Below the pieces are notes generated by a model that saw only the letters and a list, made by a program, of their open reading frames with translations, was not told the DNA's origin and did not search any database. From NCBI GenBank assembly GCA_015143295.1, contig CM026574.1, positions 14,572,938-14,636,937 of the forward strand: a stretch of DNA of 64,000 nt, written 5' to 3'. Shown here one piece after another: positions 12,123-22,400 of the stretch (position 1 is the first letter of the stretch; each line of letters begins with the position of its first letter). The DNA is from Tetracentron sinense (Eukaryota > Streptophyta > Magnoliopsida > Trochodendrales > Trochodendraceae). The position numbers and the translations under genes are program-made.

Positions 12123-12160
12123 CTAGCAAGGAGCCCATGCGATGCACGGGAAATTTAAAA
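12123..12160 (-). mobile_element. Helitron-type 3' terminus
   Basis: On the - strand the text is CCCGTGCATCGCATGGG, a short hairpin, then about 7 bases, then CTAG followed by T. This is the canonical Helitron 3' end (hairpin plus CTRR). The matching 5' TC end was not found. Confidence 0.5.
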
Positions 12161-12250
12161 AAAAGTGAGTGACACTAAATAAATTAGTTCGTTAATAAAA
12201 TCAAATATAGAATTATGTCCAAAGTGGGTCTTGAATCCAAGTCTCCAACC

Positions 12251-13259
12251 TAGGGGTGATACTCGAGCCGAACGAGTCGAGTAGTGGGGTGTTCGAGCTT
12301 GGCTCACTAAGTTTTGTTATTGTTCGAGCTCGGTTCAAACATTGGAATTACTGTTCGAATTCGGCTCGTGAAAACATAAACGAGCTTGAGCTTAGATCGG
12401 CTCGGATTGGAATTGAATGCTTGGGCCGAGCTCGAGCTTTTACTGAACCTAATTATATAAAATAATAATTATTAAATTAAAAAAAACTTAGATTTTTTTA
12501 AAACAAAACATTTTTTAAAGTGCTATCGAGCCAAGCCAAGCCGAGTGGAAAAGTGACCAACTTGTTTGCCTTCTCATCGAGCCAAGCCGAGCCAAGAAGG
12601 GGAGTGGGCTGAGTGGCCAGCAGGCCTAGCACGTTTGGTGTTTCTCTTGTTCTCAACGAATGCTTTATATAGCCAACACACTTAATGCCATTCTTCTGTT
12701 AACCAATGTGGGACTATTTTTGGTCCCACATCAGTTACATCACAACTTTTGTTTGTTTTTTTGTTAATACATAACACCACAAGGTGTTAACACATAACAC
12801 ACTTAGGACCAAACGAGACACACTCACGGGCTCACGGCCACACCACCATGACACACCCCACACCCACACCCACACCCACACCCACACCCACACGGCGACA
12901 CCGACACTCACCCACACACACAACACACTCACCCACACCCACACCCGCACCCGCACCCACACCCACACCCACACGATCAAACCCCAACGTTATTTCTATG
13001 TACTTAACTAATAAAATAAATATATAAATATATTTATTTTTAGTATTTAAATAAATTATATATATATATATATATATTAATCGAACTGAGCTTTTATTGA
13101 GCCGAGTAGGCGTGTGTTCAAGCTTGGCTCGTTTACTAAACGAGCTCGAAAATGGTGTTCAAGCTCGGCTCGTTTACTTAATAAACGAACGATACTCGAG
13201 CTTTTGAAGAGCCGAGCCCCAAAGTAGTTCACGAACATTTTGTTCAATAACCACCCCTA
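12251..13259. mobile_element. Non-autonomous hAT element with perfect 8 bp TSD
   Basis: The ends are TAGGGGTG at 12251 and CACCCCTA at 13259. The flanks ctccaacc (12243-12250) and ctccaacc (13260-13267) match 8 of 8. Subterminal regions on both sides are rich in CGAGCTCGGCTCG-type motifs facing inward. The core holds the CACCCA minisatellite and a TA tract. The open frames over the core on both strands are products of the repeat. Length is 1009 bases with no transposase. Confidence 0.9.
12843..12975. repeat. CACCCA/CACACC minisatellite
   Basis: About 130 bases of cccacac units of 6-8 bases in the core of the hAT element. The - strand is G-rich with regular GGG runs. The Val-Trp-rich and Thr-His-rich open frames here are repeat artefacts. 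Confidence 0.9.
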
Positions 13260-13395
13260 CTCCAACCCATGTAAAACCATTACAATTTTTTTTTTGCAAT
13301 TCTATTTATTCTTCTATATATTTCCCTACAACAATTGTTATTCCCTCCAAATTAGAAGAAGATTAGAGAGTATTGAAAACATCTGGTAAATTTTA

Positions 13396-13524
13396 CTGGA
13401 TTGTATAGCCAACAATCCAAATAAACCAATCACGAGCTTCCTCTTCAATCTGACGCATTGCCAAATATGCCCGTCTGAATGATGAGCCAGCTTGTCTAAG
13501 TCCAGTGCTTGCAGTTTTAACGTC
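13396..13524 (-). pseudogene. Protein-like fragment inside the Mutator-like element
   Basis: On the - strand one frame is open and protein-like over about 43 codons: VKTASTGLRQAGSSF, then RRAYLAMRQIEEEARDWF, then IWIVGY. A possible acceptor (tctgag) precedes it. The composition (balanced, amphipathic, charged) is unlike the surrounding AT-rich noise. I do not recognise the parent protein. It could be a host exon captured by the element, as in Pack-MULEs, or part of an element protein. Confidence 0.4.
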
Positions 13525-13869
13525 TCAGAGTCATAAAGTAGGAAATGATTCGGATAGAGAGAATGAAGACTTTATTGGCATGGCTCATCCAAGAGTACTT
13601 AACCATTGATGGCATGGCCTGGAATCCTCTTGAATGTATATCAAAGTGCAGAAGCCAATCCAAAAAAGAACTCTTTAAATGGTGATGAAGAGTTGTTCCT
13701 CAATCGCTGAAAACGTGCAAAGCACGAAAAATTCTGAAGAAGAAAAATTATAAGTGATATTTTGGGTACATAAATGTGATTTAGATACATGAACAACATT
13801 AACATTTTTACAGGATTAAAAAAAAATCTCAAAAAAAAGATATTACAGACTCCAAAGAGAGGAAGTAAA

Positions 13870-13996
13870 CTTATTTTACCGATGAACCTGTAAAAGAGGG
13901 AAGATTGTCAAAGAACCTATAAAAGATGAAAGGTTTGAGATGAACTGGAGGCAGGTCGTTATAGCGATGCCCTGTCTCCTGTTCTGTGACACTAAA
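13870..13996 (-). pseudogene. Second protein-like fragment on the same strand
   Basis: On the - strand, after a good acceptor (ctcctttag), a frame reads VTEQETGHRYNDLPPVHLKP and continues FIFYRFFDNLPS. There are possible donor sites ATAG|gttctt and ACAG|gttcat. It lies upstream (on this strand) of the fragment at 13396-13524, as a preceding exon of the same captured gene would. Family not recognised. Confidence 0.3.
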
Positions 13997-14440
13997 GGAG
14001 CACTTGATGAGAAATAAGAGATCAATTTACATCAAACACGATGCATCAGTTTACTAAATATATCTTACCTGGACATTTCCTGAAAATTATAGGGAGAAGG
14101 AAGAAATCATGAAGGGGAATTCTTGTTAAATTCTATGGTATCTCAATCCAAATAACCAAGATTGACGCCCCATTAGTTTGCAAAAAGATGAAGAATAGAA
14201 GTCTATACTATAAGAAACTCGACCTCATACATTCATATGTGCAATCAAGGCTTAACCTTCCGCAACTTACCCTCAAAAAAAATAAAATAAAAAATCAAGG
14301 CTTACTTGAAAATGGAGCCTGACCGAACTGAAATCGCATTACAGGCCCAGCAGTTATAATGAAAGATATTATTATCCTTCTTTGTAGTGATCCAATGGTA
14401 ATAAGGTAGAGTGGGCATGATGGAGAGGAAGGGCATATTA

Positions 14441-14917
14441 ACATTAGAGGTGTATTGGTGTCTCTTTCTCTCTCGGATGGAGGTGGATTGGGTCTTTCCC
14501 TCATCCTTTCACAATCTCTTATCTTGTTGGCAATTGGTAAGTAGGGACGGCTCTAGGATGGCTATCTAGAGGACTTTACAGGATGCTATAGCATGGTCCA
14601 TTTGGAAGGAGAGAAACAAGAGTGTTTTCGAGAACTCTCCCTCACCCATCTATCGCATTTGTTCTCGGACTTGTTGTTTGGTTTTGTCCTGGTGCTCATC
14701 TAGGCAGGCGCGGGGGGGGGGGGGGGGGGGGGGGATGAACTGGGATATTTTGGCTCTATGATGTAAGTCAGGGGCCACAAGGTTGCAATCAAGGAATAGG
14801 GTTGCCCCTCATGAGCTTGTGAGCTTTGGTCTCTCTTTATCTTTGTAACTCTGTTTTGCTTTCATTATTTATATATTGTGTGGATTATCGATCAAAAAAA
14901 CATTAGAGGTCTATTGG
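14441..14917 (+). mobile_element. 5'-truncated LINE copy with 18 bp TSD
   Basis: A 441-base LINE 3' end (14459-14899) carries tggattgggtctttccctc and ttcgagaactctccctc, ending atcgatcaaaaaaa. The same tail is found at 28359-29021 and 60310-62802. The flanks acattagaggtgtattgg (14441-14458) and acattagaggtctattgg (14900-14917) agree at 17 of 18 positions. A run of 23 G sits inside at 14712-14734. Confidence 0.9.
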
Positions 14918-15967
14918 ATTCACAATATTTTTTTCTGCAGGGGATCACTCTTTCGCAGGTTCAAATTATTTTTTCAACTATGAATCGAATTATTTGGCCG
15001 CCTGTTTCATGGATCAAAAATTTCATATTCCGGAGGTTGTTTGCAAGAAAGTGAGATGAAAAAATTTAGATTGTTTTGAGAGGGGCATGGAGACGGAGGA
15101 TACGGGAGGGAGAAATGGGTATCTAAGGAGCCAATAGGGTTGTATCCATACCCAACTGGCGTGTCGGTTGTTTGGAATTGGAAGATAGAGAGAGAAAGAG
15201 AGAGAGAACGGAGGGTGGTGCTGTTCACCCAACAAGGTGTGAAGAATATTAATACGGAGAGTTGTGTCTTTACCCCACGATCAACCCCATTGCATCCTTG
15301 AAAGTAAACTTCAATAGGTGCGTTGGTGCGTCTCTCCACAACATATCCGACCCGAAATTCTGCGCATAGTGCATCTTCGTAAACATTCCCAAAAATCGTG
15401 ATGCTTGGGTTATTATTTAGAGAAAAATATTAACGGAAAGAAGGCGTGGGTTGGGATTTTGATCCATAAAATTTTTCTTAAAAACACTCCCGATCCGCCA
15501 CGTAGGCCTCTCCGGGCTTTGTTTTAATTAGGTACAATATGGTACACATGCTAAACACACTAACATATCATTGTTCCTTGTATACGAAAATTACCATTTT
15601 TCTCAAATCAACGAAATTGAAACCTTAGAATGTTTGCAACAACCGACTCGATCTTGGCTCCGGCGGCGATAGCTCTTCTTCGGCAACTGATTGGGAAGTT
15701 TCTCCCTCTCTCTTTTCCTTTGTAAATCAAAGATTGTTGAAGTATACTTCCACGGTCCGTAGCTATGGACTTCCTACATATTTGAAAATCACTTTTAATC
15801 AGTATTCGTTCGACCTCAACTTGTTTTCTACTTTGATTGCCTTTAGAAGATCATAGAAAAACTATCTACCAGTTCCCTGGAATTTTGATTAATGAACAGT
15901 CATGAGAACAAATATATTTATGAGTCCTAAATTTACCCAAATGTCTGAAAAAAATACAAAGATTAAT
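14918..15967. other. Interior of the Mutator-like element, unassigned
   Basis: No element borders closed here. Open frames at 15007-15339 and 15023-15235 on the - strand overlap each other, are rich in Ser/Leu from a CT-rich tract, and have no domain. I see no gene. Confidence 0.4.
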
Positions 15968-16689
15968 TGTGACGCCCTGAACCCGCGCCTAAGGAATCAA
16001 GTTCCAAGACGCGTGCTTGTCGCCATAACCACGCATGCGGAAGACTTTACCCACGAAAATGCGAAAATTTTCAACTTTTCTTATGAGCTTACATAAGCAA
16101 TAACAACTAGTTATCACAATAACCCATCATAAGCAAATGTATTACCTCACTAGCTACAGTAGTCTTTACTTTTGGCGCCACAACTGCATCGATATACCTC
16201 CAGACTCTAAAGTGTAACTTCTTGTCAATCGGTAATCACTTCAGAATCTGAAGACATAAAATGAGATGTGAGCCATAGAGCCCAACAAAATCCACAGCCC
16301 ATCTAAACTATTTTCCACATAATAACATTCATCAATAATGATATAGTAGTACAATACAATTCTCATATTATCATAATATGCAGAATAATAATATCGTAAT
16401 TCGTGACCCGAGGTCACTCAGGGCTATTTCACTTTATTCGAGGTTCCCAACCTCCAAGTTGTCAAATTCTTCCAGTGATTGTCCACGACACCAGATTACT
16501 GTTTCAGATAACCGCTTACGCTTTATCCTTGAGTCCATAGACTCGATCAACCGGGCCTTCGCTCGTGTACAACCTCTATCCATGAGTTCACAGACTCAAT
16601 TATCAACCAATCGGGACTTTTCCCGATTATAACCAATCATTGGGTATGTCGACCCAATTAATCCTTAAATCATCATATTCTACACATAA

Positions 16690-17760
16690 CCCGGGTCTTC
16701 ACCCGATAACTGCCAGGAACAATATTTCTAACACATCATACTTTGTCAGGAACAAAACCTTTGACATATCACACTCTGTCAGGAACCACACCTCTGATAC
16801 TTACTTTATATTTTTCCTCTATGGGAACACCTACACACACACAACCACATTTGTCAGGAAACACATCTGATCGCCAAGATACACATCTGATTGTCAGGAT
16901 ACACATCTGATCAGCCAAGATACACATCTGATAGCCAGGAAACCCATCCAACCTGTCAGGAAAATGAAACTCACAAGCCAGGGACGCACCTTTGACTAAC
17001 AGGAAACACCTGACCACCAGGAAACACCTGACCACCAGGTACGCATCTAACATATCACTCTGTCAGGCATAATACCTCTGACATGACACCCTTGTCAGGA
17101 AACACATCTGATTACCAGGAACACATCTGACCTGCCAGGAATAATACATCTGACATGCCAGGAACACCTATCTAATAACCAGGAAACACCTCTGACATCA
17201 AATCCTGTTAGGCACAACACCTCTGACATATTACTTTCTATTTTTTCCTCTGTGGGAACACCAACACACACAACCACATTTGTCAGGAAACACATCTGAT
17301 CACCAGGATACACATCTGATTGTCAGGATACACATCTGATCAGCCAGGATACACATCTGATAGCCAGGAAACCCATCCAACTTGTTAGGAAAATGAAACT
17401 CATCTGACAAGTCAGGGACGCACCTCTGACTAACAGGAAACACCTGACCACCAAGAAACACCTGACCATCAGGTACACATCTGACATATCACTCTGTCAG
17501 GCATAACACCTCTGACATGATACCCTTGTCAAGAAACACCTCTGATTACTAGGAACACATCTGACCTGTCAGGCTTAACACATCTGACATGTCAAGAATA
17601 CTCATCTAATAACCAGGAAACACCTCTGACATCAAATCCTGTCAGGCACAACACCTTTGACATCAAATCCTGTCAGGCAAAACACATCTGACATTAACCC
17701 CTGTCAGACACAACACCTCTGACATCAAATCCTGTCAAACACAACACCTCTGACAGCTAC
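16690..17760 (+). repeat. CAGGAAACACATCTGA minisatellite with 431 bp higher-order unit
   Basis: Dozens of short units built around CAGGAAACAC(A/C)TCTGA with variable spacers, many pairing TCTGACA with TGTCAGG. A longer block repeats: the segment with cctctatgggaacacc at about 16815 recurs as cctctgtgggaacacc about 431 bases later, followed by the same order of unit variants. Confidence 0.85.
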
Positions 17761-18179
17761 CATCATATATCATCACAATCTCTGTTGGGTGCATACCTAC
17801 CGACACAGGCCAATGCCCCCTCAAGGTAACATCATTGAGTTCGTAAACTCAATACATCCCTGAGTCCATAGACCCCAATCCAACCTTGAGCTCATGGCCC
17901 AATGCCGTCCTAACTCTCCCGACTATCAGTCACGGAGGAACCCGGGCTCATAATAGATATCGCCTCTCCGGACCTAGCCAAAGAGGGACCACAGACAGCA
18001 CTTCACGTAGGTTAGGTTTTCTAACATAGGAAATCCCCAATTATTCAGGCCTTGCTTGAATAAGGCCTCACACCCGTGGACCAATTCCGAGGGTATACCG
18101 TTCCGGTGTAGAACATTACTCGGCCGATGGACCATTCCATCGCCTTACCATGTCCCAACAACATCACATCATACAGAAA

Positions 18180-18380
18180 GGTTGTCCCGAGGTGGGACTT
18201 TTACCAGGCAAATGGACCCTACCAATGCCTTTAAAACATCACATCTTATCAGATTCGTTCCGATAGGGAATTTAACCAGGCCAATGGACCTACCATTGCC
18301 TTAAAACAAACATCACATTATACAAGAGTAGTTCCGATAGGGAACTTAACCAGGCCAATGGACCCTACCATTGTCCTAGA
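18180..18380 (+). repeat. 74 bp tandem repeat, about three units
   Basis: Units contain gttccgatagggaa, ttaaccaggccaatggaccc and taccattgcc, then a catcacat stretch. The starts are near 18183, 18257 and 18331, i.e. 74 bases apart. A fourth decayed unit may lie before. Confidence 0.8.
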
Positions 18381-18989
18381 ATGTTAAAATCACATCACAT
18401 CACACATATAGAAGCCCAGTCAGGCTCTCATAACTTCCTGCGATCGATTGCATTTCCCCTGCGATCTATCGTAAATCACACTGAACCTAAATTCCGAGCT
18501 AGAAACAGCCCGAAACAGAGGGCTCTGCCCCTCTGCTCCATTTTCACTCCCATCCATATCATCCATACATCATTCATAAGGTTTCCGACCTTTTTCTATC
18601 CACACATAATATCACCAAACCATTCCACATAAATAAAGTAGCTTAAACAAGGGAAAAGAGAAGAGATGGAGAAGGATTTTACTTCTTTTGCGCTTTTCGA
18701 GACGTCTAGTGGCAAAACGGACACTGCCAACGCATTCGGGAAAAAGATCAACGCCCAAGGTGAAGCTCCTCGCCTTCAAACTTGATTTTCCACAAATTTA
18801 TCAAACACTTTACTAATCAACCCCAGTTAAGGACCCATAAACGCATAATTTTATTCTATTAAAATTCTGGGTCGTTATATCAATGGATTACCCCTTTTAA
18901 CTTTATGCTATCTTTTCGTTAAATGCTTGGTCTTAGAACATTTTGTTTCTGGAAATACATACCACCACACTCTCTGATGTATTGCATTA

Positions 18990-19170
18990 GCATTTTTTGG
19001 ACTTTTTAGCATGACATCAGCATGTCTGCCTTGTTGACTGACAATCAACTAATGGAAAGGGTCTATGTGTCAATTAGTTTGAAACATAAGGGTGCCTATT
19101 GTATTTTATGAATACTGAGGGGGTCTGTGTATTTTCTTCAAACCTCAGGGGGTGTAAATGTATTTTCCCC
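18990..19170 (-). repeat. Right terminal inverted repeat of the Mutator-like element
   Basis: Reverse-complement copy of 11925-12106. Followed by the 9-base target duplication taaattttt. Confidence 0.85.
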
Positions 19171-19373
19171 TAAATTTTTTCATTGTGGATATTGGTTTGG
19201 TTATGATTGTGTAGTAGGTTTCTTTTAATGCAGTAGCCAATTGTAAGACCACACCATTCGCTTTATAAATATTTCAACTAGATGGCATTTTGGGGGTGCA
19301 AATTCTTTATCTGTAATTAATACTTCCAATGTTTGCTTATGGTGATGTATAATAATTTATTTTCTCTGTGCAG

Positions 19374-19429
19374 GCTAGGTCAGTAAGCCTATTGCATTGA
19401 GCTGTTGGTATTTTGCCTTTAGTTGCTAT
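19374..19429 (+). other. QCR6: QCR6 exon 2: UTR plus first two bases of the ATG
   Basis: The acceptor tctctgtgCAG precedes a 56-base exon that ends ...TTGCTAT at a strong donor GTGAGT (19430). The next coding exon starts with G followed by GCTGACGAG. Joined, AT+G makes the start codon of QCR6 with the expected N-terminus MADEEPVD. The donor, the acceptor and the exact phase all fit. The exon has in-frame stops upstream, so translation cannot start earlier in this frame. Confidence 0.7.
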
Positions 19430-22400
19430 GTGAGTATTGTATTTCATTAATTTGTTTATCTATCAGTGACACTTCATTTTTCTTTTATTGCGTACTGGTG
19501 ATTTGTTAGTCATAGGCTAAGTCAGCACCTCCTAGTTTTCTTCAGTGTATTTGCTGTTTTTTTAATATTTATTTATTTATTTATGGGGAATGGTCTTCTA
19601 TGTTGACTCAAACTGAATAGCACCCCAGGCCTACGCTTTGACTATACTGATATTTATATGTAAATAAGGTTATACTCCCCATTTGAATTCAATAAAAGAT
19701 TATTACAGTTAACAGGCTTCTTATAAGTTAAGAGGGCTAGGACTTCTGCCCGCCTGGAGAGGCTGCCAGACGTTGATGGTCCAAAAACGCCTAGGCGACT
19801 TGCCTAAGCAATGCCCATGTGACGCCTTGACTACACTGATAGTGGGGTTCACTTGCACCAAGAACTGCATGACTCCCAAATTACCCATTTTAAGTCTTCT
19901 CAGGAGATCACTTCCCTTTTTGTATTGTAGTGGGTGGTTCCTGAAGACACTTATAATGCGCATTATCTATGCCTCCGCATTTTTGACGTATAGTTATATT
20001 TTCTATTAAGTGAATTTGATGGTATTTTTCGTATTGTGACTCGATGAGGTTGATTAGTGGACTTTTTTTTGGCTAGTGCAGTCTTGTCCAGTTGGCCTTG
20101 GGCAACTGATTTAACATTTGGTTTGGTCTGCAGTTCAATGCATTTTTTGAGGAGTTAAGAGAGAAATAGCTTAATTTAGATTCCTATTTTCCTTGATTGG
20201 ATCTGCAATTTGCTGTCTTGTTGTGGAATCAAGAGAGAAATGGCATAACTTGGCCTCTTAACTCACTTAATCGACTTGCAGTTAGTTGGACTTTTTGTGT
20301 CTATGATATAATCTGAAATTTGTTAGCATAATATTTCAAATATGTTATATATGTTATTAACTTCCACTCTAAAATCTCACTCGCCAAAAGTCCGTTCTAC
20401 TAGACACTGTTACAAATCTCCTGAGAAATACCTAATTTCTCCCGGGAAATACTTGTAAAGTTTAAAACTCCGTTTTTATCGCGATGTTTTAAAAATCTCA
20501 CGAGAAATATGATTTTTACTTTTCATCACGTTAATATCACGAGATTTAGCCGATATTTTAAAAACATTGCGAGAAATACCCAAAATTATTGTATTATTTT
20601 ATGTAATTTTAATTTTATTTTTAATTATTGCCGATATTTAGGAGAGAAAAACCCGGGAAAAAAACTTTAGATTTGAAAATCTCCCGAGAAAAAACTTTAG
20701 CCGATAAAAATCCGAGAACAAGATTTGTAACACTGCTACTGGATACCATATCCTTGTATTGTCCTTTCTTGAGTCATTCCAATCTTTTGAAAAAGTCTGT
20801 TCTACTAGCCTGAAAAGTCGATATTCTAGTCCACAAGTTCTAGAAACACTTCATAAATTATCAAAGATAGAAACAGTACTCTTGTCTGTAAGTAAATTTT
20901 GTTTTCGGCCTTGAATGAAAAATGCCTTCTTGTCTCTTTTTGAATATTGAACTGCATGCCTGTATCTATTCACCAATATCTTAATTGGACTTTATAGGTG
21001 CTCTCTAGTTTTATGTGGTTAGTAGACCTATGAGGTTTCCTTGCCTTTTGTCTTTTCTATTAAGGATTCCAAATTGAGCGACCATCTAGAAAACGAAGGT
21101 TTGAGTAAAGAATAGAGATGAAAGAAAACATAATCCGAAGAATTAAGTTGGAAATGTAAGCCATGAAGAAATAATTCAAGGCATGGCAATACCTTTGACT
21201 GTGAGTAAGTTGAAATACAAAGCCAAAATAGTATGTATTTGTCTCATTATTGAAGCATGGTGCACCATAGAGGAAAAATATATCTTTTACCTTTTGCTAA
21301 ATAGCGTATGCATACTGATAATTAATGATCTATAGAGAAAAAACTAAAGTTGTACTAGTTTTAAAATGGAAAAAGGTGCCATGCATTGGAAGAGGATTTT
21401 TATTAGAAAAGAATGTGCCATGTATATGACTTCTTTTTTCTTCCATTAAGGTGAAGATTTCATTAAAAAAGAAGCAATTACAAGAAGCCCCTAATTAGGA
21501 GTTACAATTGCAGGATGTCATCCTGAATGGAAAGAGAACTACAACCTATTCCAAAATATGCTAGTTTATCTGCCTAAGCATTCCCTCTGATGTTCTTCAT
21601 GTATATGAGAAATATGGACATAGAGAACGAATTGATACCGTGAAAAATATCTATTGAGAAAAAGCAATGAGTGGTTCCAAGCAAGGGGAGATTGATTCTG
21701 CATTCGTTTAATTTCAATTGAGGAATTCTCTTATCCATAATGGATTGGGAAGAAGCTTAAACAATAGGGGCATTCTGCTTCAAAGTGCCAAAACTTAAGC
21801 CTCTCAAGCTTGAGAATAACCACAGTACCTGTAAAGGAAAGGGCAATTGGCCCACCAAAAGTGGAAAGATCATAATGAAACAAGTGAAATAAATAGTCAA
21901 AAGACTCTATTCTCTATTATTTAAAGAGGCATTAGGAGAAGATTCAGATCAGTGTAGTCAAAATGTCGCCTAGGCAACTTCTAGGCCATCGCCTTGCCTA
22001 GCCAAGACCAGTATCGCCTAACTCGTGTTTAGGCAGGCAGTCATTAAATTTAACATTAAAGAGCTAATTTTGGTCGCCTAGGCATTGTCTTAGCAACGGC
22101 TCGCATAACAAATCCCTTATAGTCTAGGCATTGCTTGGACGCTTGGATTACACTGATTCGGATATGGAGATTCTTTTCATAACCCACAACCTTAATTGTT
22201 TCTCCATCACGTGTTAGATATCTTGCTTGACAAGAAGACGGTAAGTTGCTTGCATAATAATCTAGGAGGCGAAAAACACTGTTAGATCTGTTAATAATTG
22301 TCAGAAAATATGAGTCTTTTAGAGGCATACTAAAATCATATTGAAAGTTCTCCATAGAGTTTCGTCAGAAAATATGAGTCTTTTAGAGGCATACTAAAAT

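Larger units (their letters stand above)
15968..18879 (+). mobile_element. Large solo-LTR-like element (2.9 kb)
   Basis: Starts TGTGACGCCCTGAACCCGCG and ends ...TTCTGGGTCGTTATA. The flanks are ttaat (15963-15967) and tcaat (18880-18884), 4 of 5 alike. The start matches the LTR end at 1-288. It contains two tandem-repeat zones (16690-17760 and 18180-18380) and no protein domain. The open frames inside are repeat-derived. It is best read as a solo LTR of a Ty3/Gypsy element with very long LTRs, inserted in the Mutator-like element. Confidence 0.65.
11916..19179. mobile_element. Composite Mutator-like element with long TIRs and 9 bp TSD
   Basis: Two ends about 182 and 181 bases long are inverted copies: 11925-12106, and 18990-19170 read in reverse. 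Both start GGGGAAAATA-ATTTACACCCC. They share phrases such as TATGTTTCAAACTAATTGAC and TGATGTCATGCTAAAAAGT. The 9-base flanks are taaatgttt (11916-11924) and taaattttt (19171-19179), 8 of 9 alike. Nine-base duplications with long TIRs are the mark of Mutator-like elements. No transposase was found. Inside are a Helitron end, a complete hAT, protein-like pieces, a LINE copy and a giant LTR. The whole lies in the presumed first intron of QCR6. Confidence 0.8.

Noticed and set aside
12735-13011. Open frames on both strands with Val-Trp or Thr-His repeats
   Set aside because: They are translations of the CACCCA minisatellite inside a hAT element.
15007-15339. 110-codon - strand frame
   Set aside because: Ser/Leu-rich from a CT tract, overlaps another frame, no domain.
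16690-17760. CRISPR-like array
   Set aside because: Units are 16-22 bases with irregular, related spacers in a plant LTR; it is a minisatellite.
16378-18632. Several open frames on both strands
   Set aside because: They follow the tandem repeats of the large LTR and have no protein domain.
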